7,567 bases of DNA. Source: Acidobacteriota bacterium. Lineage in GTDB: Bacteria; Acidobacteriota; Blastocatellia; Pyrinomonadales; Pyrinomonadaceae. Under the pieces are notes generated by a model. That model ran no database searches, was not told where the DNA came from, and was given only the letters and a program-made list of their open reading frames with translations. Position numbers and translations under genes: made by a program. Below are positions 1 to 5,996 of the stretch, one piece after another (position 1 is the stretch's first letter; each line of letters starts with the position of its first letter). The stretch covers positions 1-7,567 of the forward strand of contig JADYZI010000064.1 in NCBI GenBank assembly GCA_020853255.1. Direction: 5' to 3'.

Positions 1-35
1 CCGCTGGAGTTTGCTATTCCATAAATCCTTTTTCC

Positions 36-44
36 TGTTATACT
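36..44 (+). promoter_or_regulatory. Extended -10 promoter for the pspA unit
   Basis: The sequence TGTTATACT fits an extended -10 box (TGn plus TATACT, 5 of 6 matches to TATAAT). No good -35 lies at 16-18 bp: TTGCTA at 11-16 is 22 bp away. Transcription would start near position 51 and give a leader of about 86 nt. A second possible -35, TTGACA at 106-111, has only a poor -10 (AGATAA) after 17 bp and would start transcription inside the start codon, so it is less likely. No sigma-54 -24/-12 pair was found, although PspF-type control is usual for enterobacterial pspA. Confidence 0.4.
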
Positions 45-136
45 AATCCTGAAAATGCAACTTCCGACAGTTTTTGGTCGTAGGGGATTTGGCGAAAGTT
101 CTTTATTGACACTTTTTTAGGAGCGGAAAGATAAAA

Positions 137-925
137 ATGGGATTGTGGGCGAGATTGACTCGAGTGTTCAGGGCCAGCACGGGCGCGGCGTTGGACAAGA
201 TAGAGAACCCCGAACTGGTGCTTCAACAGACCATCCGGGACATGCGCGACCGCGTACCGGAGCTGAATAATTCGGTGGCACAGGTGATGGCAACCGAGCG
301 GCTGCTGCAGAAGAACAACGAGAACCTGGAAAAGCAGGTGGTGGAACTCGATTCAAAGATAAAAGCTTCGGTAAAGATGGGTCGCGACGATATCGCGACA
401 GCGTATATCGGCCAGCTCCAGCAGGCGCAGCTGGACCTTGAACGCACCGGGGCGCAGCTCGAACACGCGTCTCTCGCGTCGAAGCAAGCGCTCAAAGCAC
501 GAGACAACTACGTCCTGAACATGAAAAAGCGCACCGCTGAGGCGATGCAGCTTATCTCCGCCGCCAAGCAGGCCAAACTGCAGGAGCAGTTGGCTCAAAC
601 GATGGAGACGTTCAATATCGGCGACGACGCATCGACCTTCAACGAGATGCGCGAGAAGATCGACCGCCGTGTTGCCGCCGCCGAAGCAAAACTCCAGCTT
701 GGCTCAAGTTCGGTTGACGCCCAGATGCAGGACATTGAGCGCGAGGCGATGGACATTCAGCTTCAGGACAAGCTGCTTGAATACAAGTCGCAGATGGGAT
801 TGCTCGGAGCCGGGTCTTCGCCGTCAAGCAAGCAGATCGGGGTTGGCTCAGAAGCACCGAAAGACGAGCACGTTCTTGATGAGGTCATCGTTAACGAGAT
901 CAACGAAGCCAAGCAATCGAACTAA
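137..925 (+). CDS. pspA: PspA/IM30 (Vipp1) family membrane-stress protein
   Basis: Members of this family coat and stabilise the inner face of stressed cytoplasmic membranes and form ESCRT-III-like helical polymers. The 262-aa product shows the family plan. Residues 1-20 form an amphipathic membrane-binding helix beginning MGLWARLTRVF. Residues 20-36 carry the conserved DKIENPELVLQQTIRDM block. Long charged coiled-coil helices follow to about residue 222, with no signal peptide or membrane helix. Residues 223-262 are an extra tail: a Gly/Ser-rich linker, then a short acidic helix (about 244-259). This makes the protein longer than E. coli PspA (about 222 aa) and reminiscent of the Vipp1 C-terminal extension. 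The ATG at 137 is preceded by AGGAG (119-123) and GGAAAG (125-130). The gene is followed after 46 bp by a same-strand membrane-hairpin gene, probably cotranscribed. No pspF, pspB or pspC is visible. The family call is firm; the PspA versus Vipp1 subtype is not settled. Confidence 0.95.
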   Translation: MGLWARLTRVFRASTGAALDKIENPELVLQQTIRDMRDRVPELNNSVAQVMATERLLQKNNENLEKQVVELDSKIKASVKMGRDDIATAYIGQLQQAQLDLERTGAQLEHASLASKQALKARDNYVLNMKKRTAEAMQLISAAKQAKLQEQLAQTMETFNIGDDASTFNEMREKIDRRVAAAEAKLQLGSSSVDAQMQDIEREAMDIQLQDKLLEYKSQMGLLGAGSSPSSKQIGVGSEAPKDEHVLDEVIVNEINEAKQSN

Positions 926-971
926 AGGAAATTGCATCGAATTACTCAGGAGTTGAGCGTTCAGCAGGTTT

Positions 972-1823
972 ATGGCGGATCTCGCAAAATATCAGCAGCA
1001 GTTAACAAAATTCCAGTCAAGCTACCTGAAAGAGGCCGTGAAGGAGCCGTTCAATTTTTGGGGGCTGGCCGGGTTTGCGGTTGCGGCAGCCTATACCGGA
1101 AGCGTCATTCCGCTGCTGATCGCGCTGATATTTGAGGCTGCGTACGTGCTTACGCTGCCCAATCTTCCGATGTACCGGCACCTTGTTCAGCGGCGCGAAA
1201 AAGAACGGTTGTTCCTTGCCGCGCGAAGTGCCCGTGAAAAATTGATCAAGACCTTTACCCCGCGCGAGCGCGAGGCCGTCGAATACCTGCGCTGGTTAAA
1301 AGAAAAGATCCAGGACAACTATAAGAAGTTTACGGGTGCAGGAGCACTTCCGAGCAATCTTGTAACACTCGATCAGCGTTGGGAAGATTTCGTTGATTTG
1401 CTTGACGTGTACCGCCGCCGCAAGCAGCATCTTAAATCGATCAACCGCCAGTCCGTTCACAATCAGCTTTCACAGGCCTATCGCGCCGCCGAAAGCGCCC
1501 CGGACGAAAAGACCCGCCGTATCCAGCAAACAAACGTTGAGATCCTGAAACGCCGCGTTGCCTCATTTGACGAAATAGAACGCAGCGTTAAACTGGTTGA
1601 AGGCCAACTTCAATCGATTGAAAACTTTTTCAGCTACCTGAACGACGAGATCGTGACAATGTCCACGCCGGAGAAATTCTCGCTGCTTGATTTTGAACAG
1701 CTTTCCGACTCGATCGCAATGACCAAGCAAATGCTCGACGCCACCGCCGATTCAATCGGCCAACTCGACGCATACAACCGTCAGATGGGCAATTACGAGC
1801 TCTTGCCGAGTTCGAATCAGTAA
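972..1823 (+). CDS. Unrecognised membrane-hairpin, helical-rich protein downstream of pspA
   Basis: I do not recognise this 283-aa family. Residues 1-27 are polar and Lys/Gln-rich. Residues 29-63 are a continuous hydrophobic stretch with a Gly-Ser near the middle (about 43-44), long enough for two short membrane helices or a re-entrant hairpin. The rest (about 70-275) is strongly charged and predicted helical, with Arg/Lys-rich segments such as VYRRRKQHLK and heptad-like Leu/Ile/Val spacing, and no enzyme motif. With both ends likely cytoplasmic, it could be an inner-membrane anchor or partner for the PspA polymer, inferred only from adjacency. ATG 972 is the first start after an in-frame TGA at 954-956. 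The ribosome site is poor: AGGAG at 948-952 is 19 nt away and GCAGG at 964-968 only 3 nt away, so translation may depend on coupling to pspA. Confidence 0.85.
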   Translation: MADLAKYQQQLTKFQSSYLKEAVKEPFNFWGLAGFAVAAAYTGSVIPLLIALIFEAAYVLTLPNLPMYRHLVQRREKERLFLAARSAREKLIKTFTPREREAVEYLRWLKEKIQDNYKKFTGAGALPSNLVTLDQRWEDFVDLLDVYRRRKQHLKSINRQSVHNQLSQAYRAAESAPDEKTRRIQQTNVEILKRRVASFDEIERSVKLVEGQLQSIENFFSYLNDEIVTMSTPEKFSLLDFEQLSDSIAMTKQMLDATADSIGQLDAYNRQMGNYELLPSSNQ

Positions 1824-1885
1824 TGGGACCGTGGGCTAGGATGAGTCACACCCAAATTCAATCGTCGAGAGCTCACCTTAACACC

Positions 1886-2485
1886 TCAAATATCCAAACG
1901 CGGAATTCCGAGTAAATTAGCGTAATCCAACCAACTTTCTTCCGAGGGCTGCATAGGAAATCCCGGCAATCTCCATAGATCTGGCGGCCGAATCGAGATC
2001 TGGCGTTGCTTGTAGCTCCCCATTATCTTAACCCCTCCAAACGATGAACCGTACAGACGGGGATGACGGGTCTGGGTATACACAGGCTCGGCCTGATTGG
2101 CGGAAAAAATGCTGAATCTTACCGTTGAAACCCCGCTTCCGAAAAAAGCATTCTCGATTTCGAGCTTTACGGGACGTCCGGCAAAGTGTAACAGGATGTT
2201 GTCGTCGTCAATTTCGATTGGCCCGAGCGTGCGCAACGCGTTAGTTCCGCCGGCCCCGCCAACGTGGTCCGCTCGTGTGTAAAGCAGTGGTCGTCCGCAG
2301 ACCTTTAGGGCGAGCACGACAATTCCGCTTGAAATACCCCAGGCCCCGAAGCTCTGTATCAATAATCCCATTTGTGCCATATTAAACTCCATATATCGGT
2401 ACCCCACGGCCACAACTACACCGCTTGGTCCGTCTAGATTTGCAAGCAGAAAAGCACTCCGTACTGTTGTTTGCGTTTGTGACAT
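1886..2485 (-). CDS. Hypothetical protein, divergent from the winged-helix regulator
   Basis: I do not recognise this 199-aa product. It has no clear signal peptide. Residues about 39-62 are moderately hydrophobic and Gly-rich and could be a weak membrane or buried segment. The remainder has alternating polar and hydrophobic strands typical of a beta-rich fold (for example 98-129) and a Pro/Trp-rich end. Residue composition looks like real protein, and no competing frame is convincing. Two starts are possible: ATG at 2485 with a loose GGAA about 8 nt upstream, or ATG at 2380 (Met36), which has GGAG exactly 6 nt upstream (2390-2387) and would give 164 aa. The longer form is listed because coding-like composition continues to it. 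The gene converges on the psp unit with a 62-bp gap and shares a 120-bp divergent control region with the regulator at 2606, so it may be that regulator's target. Confidence 0.7.
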   Translation of the reverse strand: MSQTQTTVRSAFLLANLDGPSGVVVAVGYRYMEFNMAQMGLLIQSFGAWGISSGIVVLALKVCGRPLLYTRADHVGGAGGTNALRTLGPIEIDDDNILLHFAGRPVKLEIENAFFGSGVSTVRFSIFSANQAEPVYTQTRHPRLYGSSFGGVKIMGSYKQRQISIRPPDLWRLPGFPMQPSEESWLDYANLLGIPRLDI

Positions 2486-2507
2486 ATAATGTTTTCCATC
2501 GCGTTCT

Positions 2508-2516
2508 TGTTATAAT
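2508..2516 (+). promoter_or_regulatory. Extended -10 promoter for the winged-helix regulator
   Basis: TGTTATAAT is a perfect extended -10 (TGn plus TATAAT). The hexamers 16-18 bp upstream (around 2487-2494) do not resemble TTGACA, which is tolerated by extended -10 promoters. Transcription would start near 2523, inside a palindrome, and give a leader of about 82 nt containing the repeated TTCCGAAA boxes. It resembles the pspA promoter box TGTTATACT at 36-44. Confidence 0.5.
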
Positions 2517-2538
2517 GAGCGACATTCCGAAATGTCCT
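2509..2538 (-). promoter_or_regulatory. Candidate promoter for the minus-strand hypothetical gene
   Basis: Read on the minus strand, AGGACA (2538-2533, 4 of 6 matches to TTGACA) is followed after 18 bp by TATAAC (2514-2509, 5 of 6 matches). Transcription would start near 2502, giving a short leader of about 17 nt to ATG 2485. The -10 overlaps the -10 of the plus-strand promoter, so the two probably compete. Confidence 0.35.
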
Positions 2539-2583
2539 GAAATTTTCCGAAAAACTCCGACATACTTGATGAAGATTTCGAAA
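2521..2583. promoter_or_regulatory. Candidate operator: palindrome plus phased TTCCGAAA boxes
   Basis: Four related boxes lie in the leader of the regulator gene: TTCCGAAA (2525-2532), TTCCGAAA (2545-2552), CTCCGACA (2555-2562) and TTTCGAAA (2576-2583). Their starts are 20, 10 and 21 bp apart, close to whole helical turns, so they present on one DNA face. The first box sits in a 16-bp imperfect palindrome (2521-2536) with arms GACATT and AATGTC. OmpR/PhoB-type winged helices commonly bind direct repeats spaced about one turn apart, which fits the gene downstream. That the protein binds here is inference. Confidence 0.4.
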
Positions 2584-2605
2584 AACGGCATTGAGTAAGG
2601 CCCCG

Positions 2606-4738
2606 ATGGCGATCGCAGAAGAAAATATAACCGAAGGAAAGCTGGTCCATTTCGAGGGCTTCACACTCAATGTACGAAAGCATGGTTTATTTCGTGGTAA
2701 AGATCGGATACGTTTAACCGCAAAGCCCCTTGAGACTCTGATCTTTTTGGTCGAGAAGCACGGGCAGGTTGCCGAGAAGCGGGAAATTCTGGATGCTGTC
2801 TGGAAGGACACGTTCGTAACCGAAGACGTGCTGGTCCAGGCCGTCAAAGAATTGCGCCGCGTGCTTGGCGATGACAAAGCCGCCCCTAGGTTTATTCAAA
2901 CCGTTCCGCGCCAGGGTTACAGATTTATCGCGGATACTTCTGTTGAATTGCCGTTTACGACAGCCGACTCTGGCGATCGTGCTTCGCTGTCGCTTGTACC
3001 CGTTCGAGCGGAGCAAAAATGGCTGGTTTCGCCGCGTCTGCTCGTTACGGCGCTTTTGGTCATCGCTGTTGTCGTAGGTCTTTTCTGGTTTTTCCGGCCG
3101 ATCGGGTCGGACCCGAACCCACAATTGCCGACGACGGTGGCGACGCATTCGATCAGCCATCTTCAAACTGGCGAATTCCCTGTCGGCAAGCCCGCTTTCT
3201 CGCCCGACGGCAAACTCATCCTTTACGTGGGGTCTTCGAGAGAAACCTCGGGTTACGGCGATTTATTCGTTATGCCGGCATCGGGGGGCGACTCCTTGCA
3301 AATCACGAAACGGGTCTCGCCCAGCGGAGACCTGCCGGTTTTCACAGCAGACGGGAGCCATATCGTTTTTTCACGCCCGCGAGGCGGCGAGGGTGAGAGC
3401 CGTTTGCTTGACCTCTACATCGTACCTAGCTCGGGCGGTGAGATGCGACTCTATTTGCCTGAGGCCAGCGGCGCTGGCTATTCACACGACGGAAACTTTG
3501 TTGCATACACCAAACATCTGCCGTCTCATAAGGCTCTCCGTGTTAGCTCAACGGATAACCTTGCCGAGTACAAGGAGGTTGCGACAGGAGCCTTCACGCC
3601 GCGCTGGTCGCCTGACGGAAGGTGGTTGTCATTTACAACAAGCGACCCAAATGGCGGAGTGGGTGATATATGGGTCGTCGAAACATCGACGCTGACCGGG
3701 GCCAGTAACCTGACCAACGATCCGCAGCAGATCTACGGGCTGACATGGACACCCAACAGCCAATCGATCATCTTTTCGTCGAAACGAACCGGTCCAGACC
3801 TACTATGGATGATCTCGGCAAATGGTGGTCCGCTTCGGCAGATCATTACCAATGTCGGGGAGAGTTCTGCTCCGTCCATTGGGCCTGACGCAGACTTACT
3901 GATTTTTCAGAATGTCCGTGTCCTAAGCGACTTGAGACTATCGGGGCTCGATCAAACGAGCGAAGCGCGTCTGATCACTCACGGTGAGTTTCATCGCTGG
4001 CCCAAACTTTCACCCTCCGCAAAGAAAGCCGTATCAGTAACGCGGTATCCAGATTTTGGCGATCATTTGTACTTGACCGACCTTGAGTCTGGCGTATCTG
4101 CCCGTTTGGGTGACGGTACAGCCTCTTATCCATGTTGGGCTGATGAAGATAATGTCGCTTACATCGCCCGACCGTCAGATGGGAAAACAACTCACATCTA
4201 TGTTTTAAATATCGGCTCAGGGGTGAAAACGCCATTGACCCAGTTTTCCGAACCCGCGGCATGGTTGGCAATGCACCCCTCCAAGCGGAAGTTAGCGGTC
4301 GTGCTTACGGGCTCCGACTTGCGACAGAGGATCGTCGTGCGCCATCTCGACAGTAACCATGATGAGACTGTCGTAGAAGGCGGCGAGTACAGCTCGCTGC
4401 AATGGCTGCCCGATGGCTCTGCGTTGCTGTGGAGCGGACCCGCCCAGGCCTCGGCTCCTTCGAGTGATGGGATATGGATCTGTGAAATGGCACCGAAACA
4501 GGTTCACCGACTTGCTCCCGACGGCTACGCTCCGGTATGGGGTACTAGATCCAAGAGTATTTATTTTTCCAGAGGCAGGAAGAAGTCTGGGCTTTGGCGG
4601 CTCGACCCTGTTTCGGGGGAAAGTCACAAGATCAGAACATGGCCGGAATTTACGGCATTTGACCTCTCCGGTTCCCGGCTTCTGTTCGCTTCCGGTGAAA
4701 GCCGCGGCCAGATCTATTTTGTTAGATTTGATCAATGA
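2606..4738 (+). CDS. Membrane-bound winged-helix regulator with PD40/TolB-like propeller
   Basis: This looks like a one-component transmembrane regulator of the CadC/ToxR layout, 710 aa. Residues about 10-110 are a Trans_reg_C (OmpR-type) winged helix, including LTAKPLETLIFLVEKHG, a conserved-type VLVQAVKELRRVLGD recognition helix and the ending FIQTVPRQGYRF. A basic segment precedes one membrane helix (about 142-163), placing DNA binding in the cytoplasm and the rest outside. About twelve beta-propeller repeats follow, recognisable by cores like AFSPDGKLILYV (197-208), RWSPDGRWLSFT (333-344) and QWLPDGSALLWS (599-610). Twelve would fit two six-bladed propellers. No enzyme motif is seen. ATG 2606 is chosen because TAAGG (2596-2600) lies 5 nt upstream; an in-frame TTG at 2591 would add five residues but lacks a ribosome site. 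The ligand is unknown. It is probably autoregulated through the phased boxes upstream. Confidence 0.9.
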   Translation: MAIAEENITEGKLVHFEGFTLNVRKHGLFRGKDRIRLTAKPLETLIFLVEKHGQVAEKREILDAVWKDTFVTEDVLVQAVKELRRVLGDDKAAPRFIQTVPRQGYRFIADTSVELPFTTADSGDRASLSLVPVRAEQKWLVSPRLLVTALLVIAVVVGLFWFFRPIGSDPNPQLPTTVATHSISHLQTGEFPVGKPAFSPDGKLILYVGSSRETSGYGDLFVMPASGGDSLQITKRVSPSGDLPVFTADGSHIVFSRPRGGEGESRLLDLYIVPSSGGEMRLYLPEASGAGYSHDGNFVAYTKHLPSHKALRVSSTDNLAEYKEVATGAFTPRWSPDGRWLSFTTSDPNGGVGDIWVVETSTLTGASNLTNDPQQIYGLTWTPNSQSIIFSSKRTGPDLLWMISANGGPLRQIITNVGESSAPSIGPDADLLIFQNVRVLSDLRLSGLDQTSEARLITHGEFHRWPKLSPSAKKAVSVTRYPDFGDHLYLTDLESGVSARLGDGTASYPCWADEDNVAYIARPSDGKTTHIYVLNIGSGVKTPLTQFSEPAAWLAMHPSKRKLAVVLTGSDLRQRIVVRHLDSNHDETVVEGGEYSSLQWLPDGSALLWSGPAQASAPSSDGIWICEMAPKQVHRLAPDGYAPVWGTRSKSIYFSRGRKKSGLWRLDPVSGESHKIRTWPEFTAFDLSGSRLLFASGESRGQIYFVRFDQ

Positions 4739-4772
4739 TCGGGATACGATGTCGAGTCTGAGTTTGAGCCCC

Positions 4773-4801
4773 TTGATAGAGCCTGCGGTATTTAATAGAA
4801 T
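4773..4801 (+). promoter_or_regulatory. Sigma-70-like promoter for the ATP-grasp gene
   Basis: TTGATA (4773-4778) and TAGAAT (4796-4801) each match the consensus hexamer at 5 of 6 positions and are separated by the ideal 17 bp. Transcription would start near 4808 and give a leader of about 53 nt. A strong ribosome site, AAGGAAG (4844-4850), lies 10 nt before ATG 4861. A nearby TATAAC (4827-4832) lacks a well-spaced -35. The ATP-grasp gene can therefore be expressed independently of the regulator 122 bp upstream. Confidence 0.55.
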
Positions 4802-4860
4802 TGATGATTTGAGTAGTTCGGACAGATATAACAGAACCATTTTAAGGAAGCATTCACTAT

Positions 4861-5892
4861 ATGAAACGAGTAGGGATAATCGCGGGACGAGAGATCACGT
4901 TCCCGGAATCAATTATTAACAGCATCAACGAAAAGGGCAGCGGTGAGGTTGTTGCGGAAATGGCAACGTTCGGAGGCATCCGGCTGGATGAGCCTAAGCA
5001 TTACGACATCATTATCGACCGGATCTCACACGAGGTACCATATTATCGCGCAACGTTAAAGCGGATGGCGTTGGAAGGCACCTATATCATCAACAACCCG
5101 TTCTGGTGGTCGGCTGATGATAAATTCTTTAATTTCAGCCTTGCGGCGAAGCTTGGCGTGGCTATTCCCAAAACGGTCCTTCTGCCGCAGGAGAAGTATA
5201 TCGAGTCGATCGCTCCGGAAAGCCTCAGAAACCTCGAGTTTCCGCTCGATTGGGAAGGTGTCGTGAATTACGTTGGGTTCCCCGCATTCCTTAAGCCGTT
5301 TGACGGCGGCGGCTGGAAGAACGTATCGAAGGTCAACTCGCTCGAAGAGCTTTGGTCAGAATACAACACGACGGGGACGCTGTGCATGACGCTGCAGGAA
5401 GGCATCGAACACGACCAGTTCGTCCGCTGCTACTGCGTCGGCCAGGAAAAGGTACTGATCATGCCGTATGATCCATCGAAGCCTTATCTTTCAGGAATGC
5501 AGTATGTGAATGTTGACAATTACCTGTCGCCGGAACTGCACGCCCGTGTTGAGAAGGACGTGATCACGATCTGCAAGGCACTCGGTTACGACCTAAATAC
5601 GGTCGAGTTCGCCATCAAGGACGGCGTTCCGTATGCTATCGACTTCATGAATCCGGCACCAGATGCCGAGGTTGCTTCGGTCGGCCAGTACAACCATGAC
5701 TGGATCGTCAGCGCAATGACCGAATTCATCTTCAAGAAGCTGAAAACGGCGACCGAACCGCCGCAGTACACCTGGTCGGCCATGCTCAATCCGGCGCCCG
5801 CAAAGTTAGTCAAAAAGGCCGCGGCCCCCAAAACCGCGAAGGCAAAACCCGCCGCAGAGAAAAAGGTACAGTCCAAAAAGGCCTCCAGTTGA
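4861..5892 (+). CDS. ATP-grasp domain protein with Lys/Ala/Pro-rich tail
   Basis: ATP-grasp enzymes join a carboxylate to an amine or thiol through an acyl-phosphate made from ATP. In this 343-aa protein residues 1-80 form the N-terminal substrate-side domain (beginning MKRVGIIAGRE). DDKFFNFSLAAKLGVAIPKT (86-105) matches the usual entry to the ATP-grasp fold. FLKPFDGGGWKNV (143-155) holds the likely ATP-binding Lys145 and a glycine-rich loop. LQEGIEHDQFVRC (178-190) looks like the adenine hinge with Glu180 and Arg189. VEFAIKDGVPYAIDFMNP (248-265) supplies likely magnesium ligands Glu249, Asp261 and Asn264. Residues about 311-343 are a disordered, basic Lys/Ala/Pro tail. The substrate is not deducible: peptide, glutathione-like and RimK-like ligases remain possible. 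The gene has its own promoter and terminator, with no ligase partner nearby. The fold call is good; the function is open. Confidence 0.85.
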   Translation: MKRVGIIAGREITFPESIINSINEKGSGEVVAEMATFGGIRLDEPKHYDIIIDRISHEVPYYRATLKRMALEGTYIINNPFWWSADDKFFNFSLAAKLGVAIPKTVLLPQEKYIESIAPESLRNLEFPLDWEGVVNYVGFPAFLKPFDGGGWKNVSKVNSLEELWSEYNTTGTLCMTLQEGIEHDQFVRCYCVGQEKVLIMPYDPSKPYLSGMQYVNVDNYLSPELHARVEKDVITICKALGYDLNTVEFAIKDGVPYAIDFMNPAPDAEVASVGQYNHDWIVSAMTEFIFKKLKTATEPPQYTWSAMLNPAPAKLVKKAAAPKTAKAKPAAEKKVQSKKASS

Positions 5893-5902
5893 TATGGCCA
5901 GC

Positions 5903-5934
5903 CTCTTGTCGGAACCGGGAGCGGTAGCGACTGG
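5903..5934 (-). repeat. Intergenic repeat unit, inverted copy
   Basis: The reverse complement of this stretch matches 6006-6037 at 27 of 32 positions. It shares the core GTCGCT-n-CCGCTC-n-CGGTTC-n-GACAAGA and has an internal ACCG/CGGT mini-stem. It starts 10 bp after the ATP-grasp stop codon. With the copy at 6006-6037 it forms large inverted arms around the terminator. Confidence 0.7.
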
Positions 5935-5954
5935 GCTCCCCTTCCGTTAGTTCA

Positions 5955-5988
5955 AAAGGCCTGATATTCGCAAAAATATCGGGCCTTT
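5955..5988. terminator. Bidirectional hairpin terminator between convergent genes
   Basis: A 14-bp stem pairs AAAGGCCTGATATT (5955-5968) with AATATCGGGCCTTT (5975-5988). It has a single G-U wobble and a 6-nt loop (CGCAAA). The stem itself ends in a T run on each strand, followed by TTATT on the plus strand and preceded by an A run that gives CCTTTT on the minus strand. It lies 62 nt after the plus-strand stop and 74 nt beyond the minus-strand stop, so it can end transcription from both sides. Confidence 0.85.
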
Positions 5989-5996
5989 CATTATTC

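Noticed and set aside
1..24. Possible C-terminal end of an upstream plus-strand gene (frame 1 reads PLEFAIP then TAA at 22-24)
   Set aside because: Only seven codons are visible and other frames are also open for a few codons. There is no way to tell coding from chance.
89..104. Sigma-54 promoter for pspA (TTGGC at 89-93)
   Set aside because: A -24-like TTGGC is present, but the -12 GC at the required spacing is missing (TT instead), and no pspF is visible.
106..134. TTGACA-based sigma-70 promoter just before pspA
   Set aside because: The -35 is perfect, but the box 17 bp later (AGATAA) is poor and transcription would start within the start codon, leaving the visible ribosome site unused.
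1824..1885. Terminator between the two convergent genes psp unit and 199-aa protein
   Set aside because: Only a 4-bp TGGG/CCCA pairing with a long loop and no T run was found.
1901..1910. Perfect 10-bp palindrome CGGAATTCCG
   Set aside because: It lies inside the minus-strand gene, is short, and has no matching partner or promoter context, so it is probably chance.
2434..2877. Minus-strand open frame of 147 codons across the divergent region
   Set aside because: It is antisense to the winged-helix domain, is Ser/Arg/Phe-rich, and covers the promoter region. It is a shadow.
4413..4919. Plus-strand open frame of 168 codons spanning the regulator end and the ATP-grasp start
   Set aside because: It overlaps two well-supported genes in another frame, has shadow-like Arg/Pro-rich composition, and covers the promoter and ribosome site of the ATP-grasp gene.
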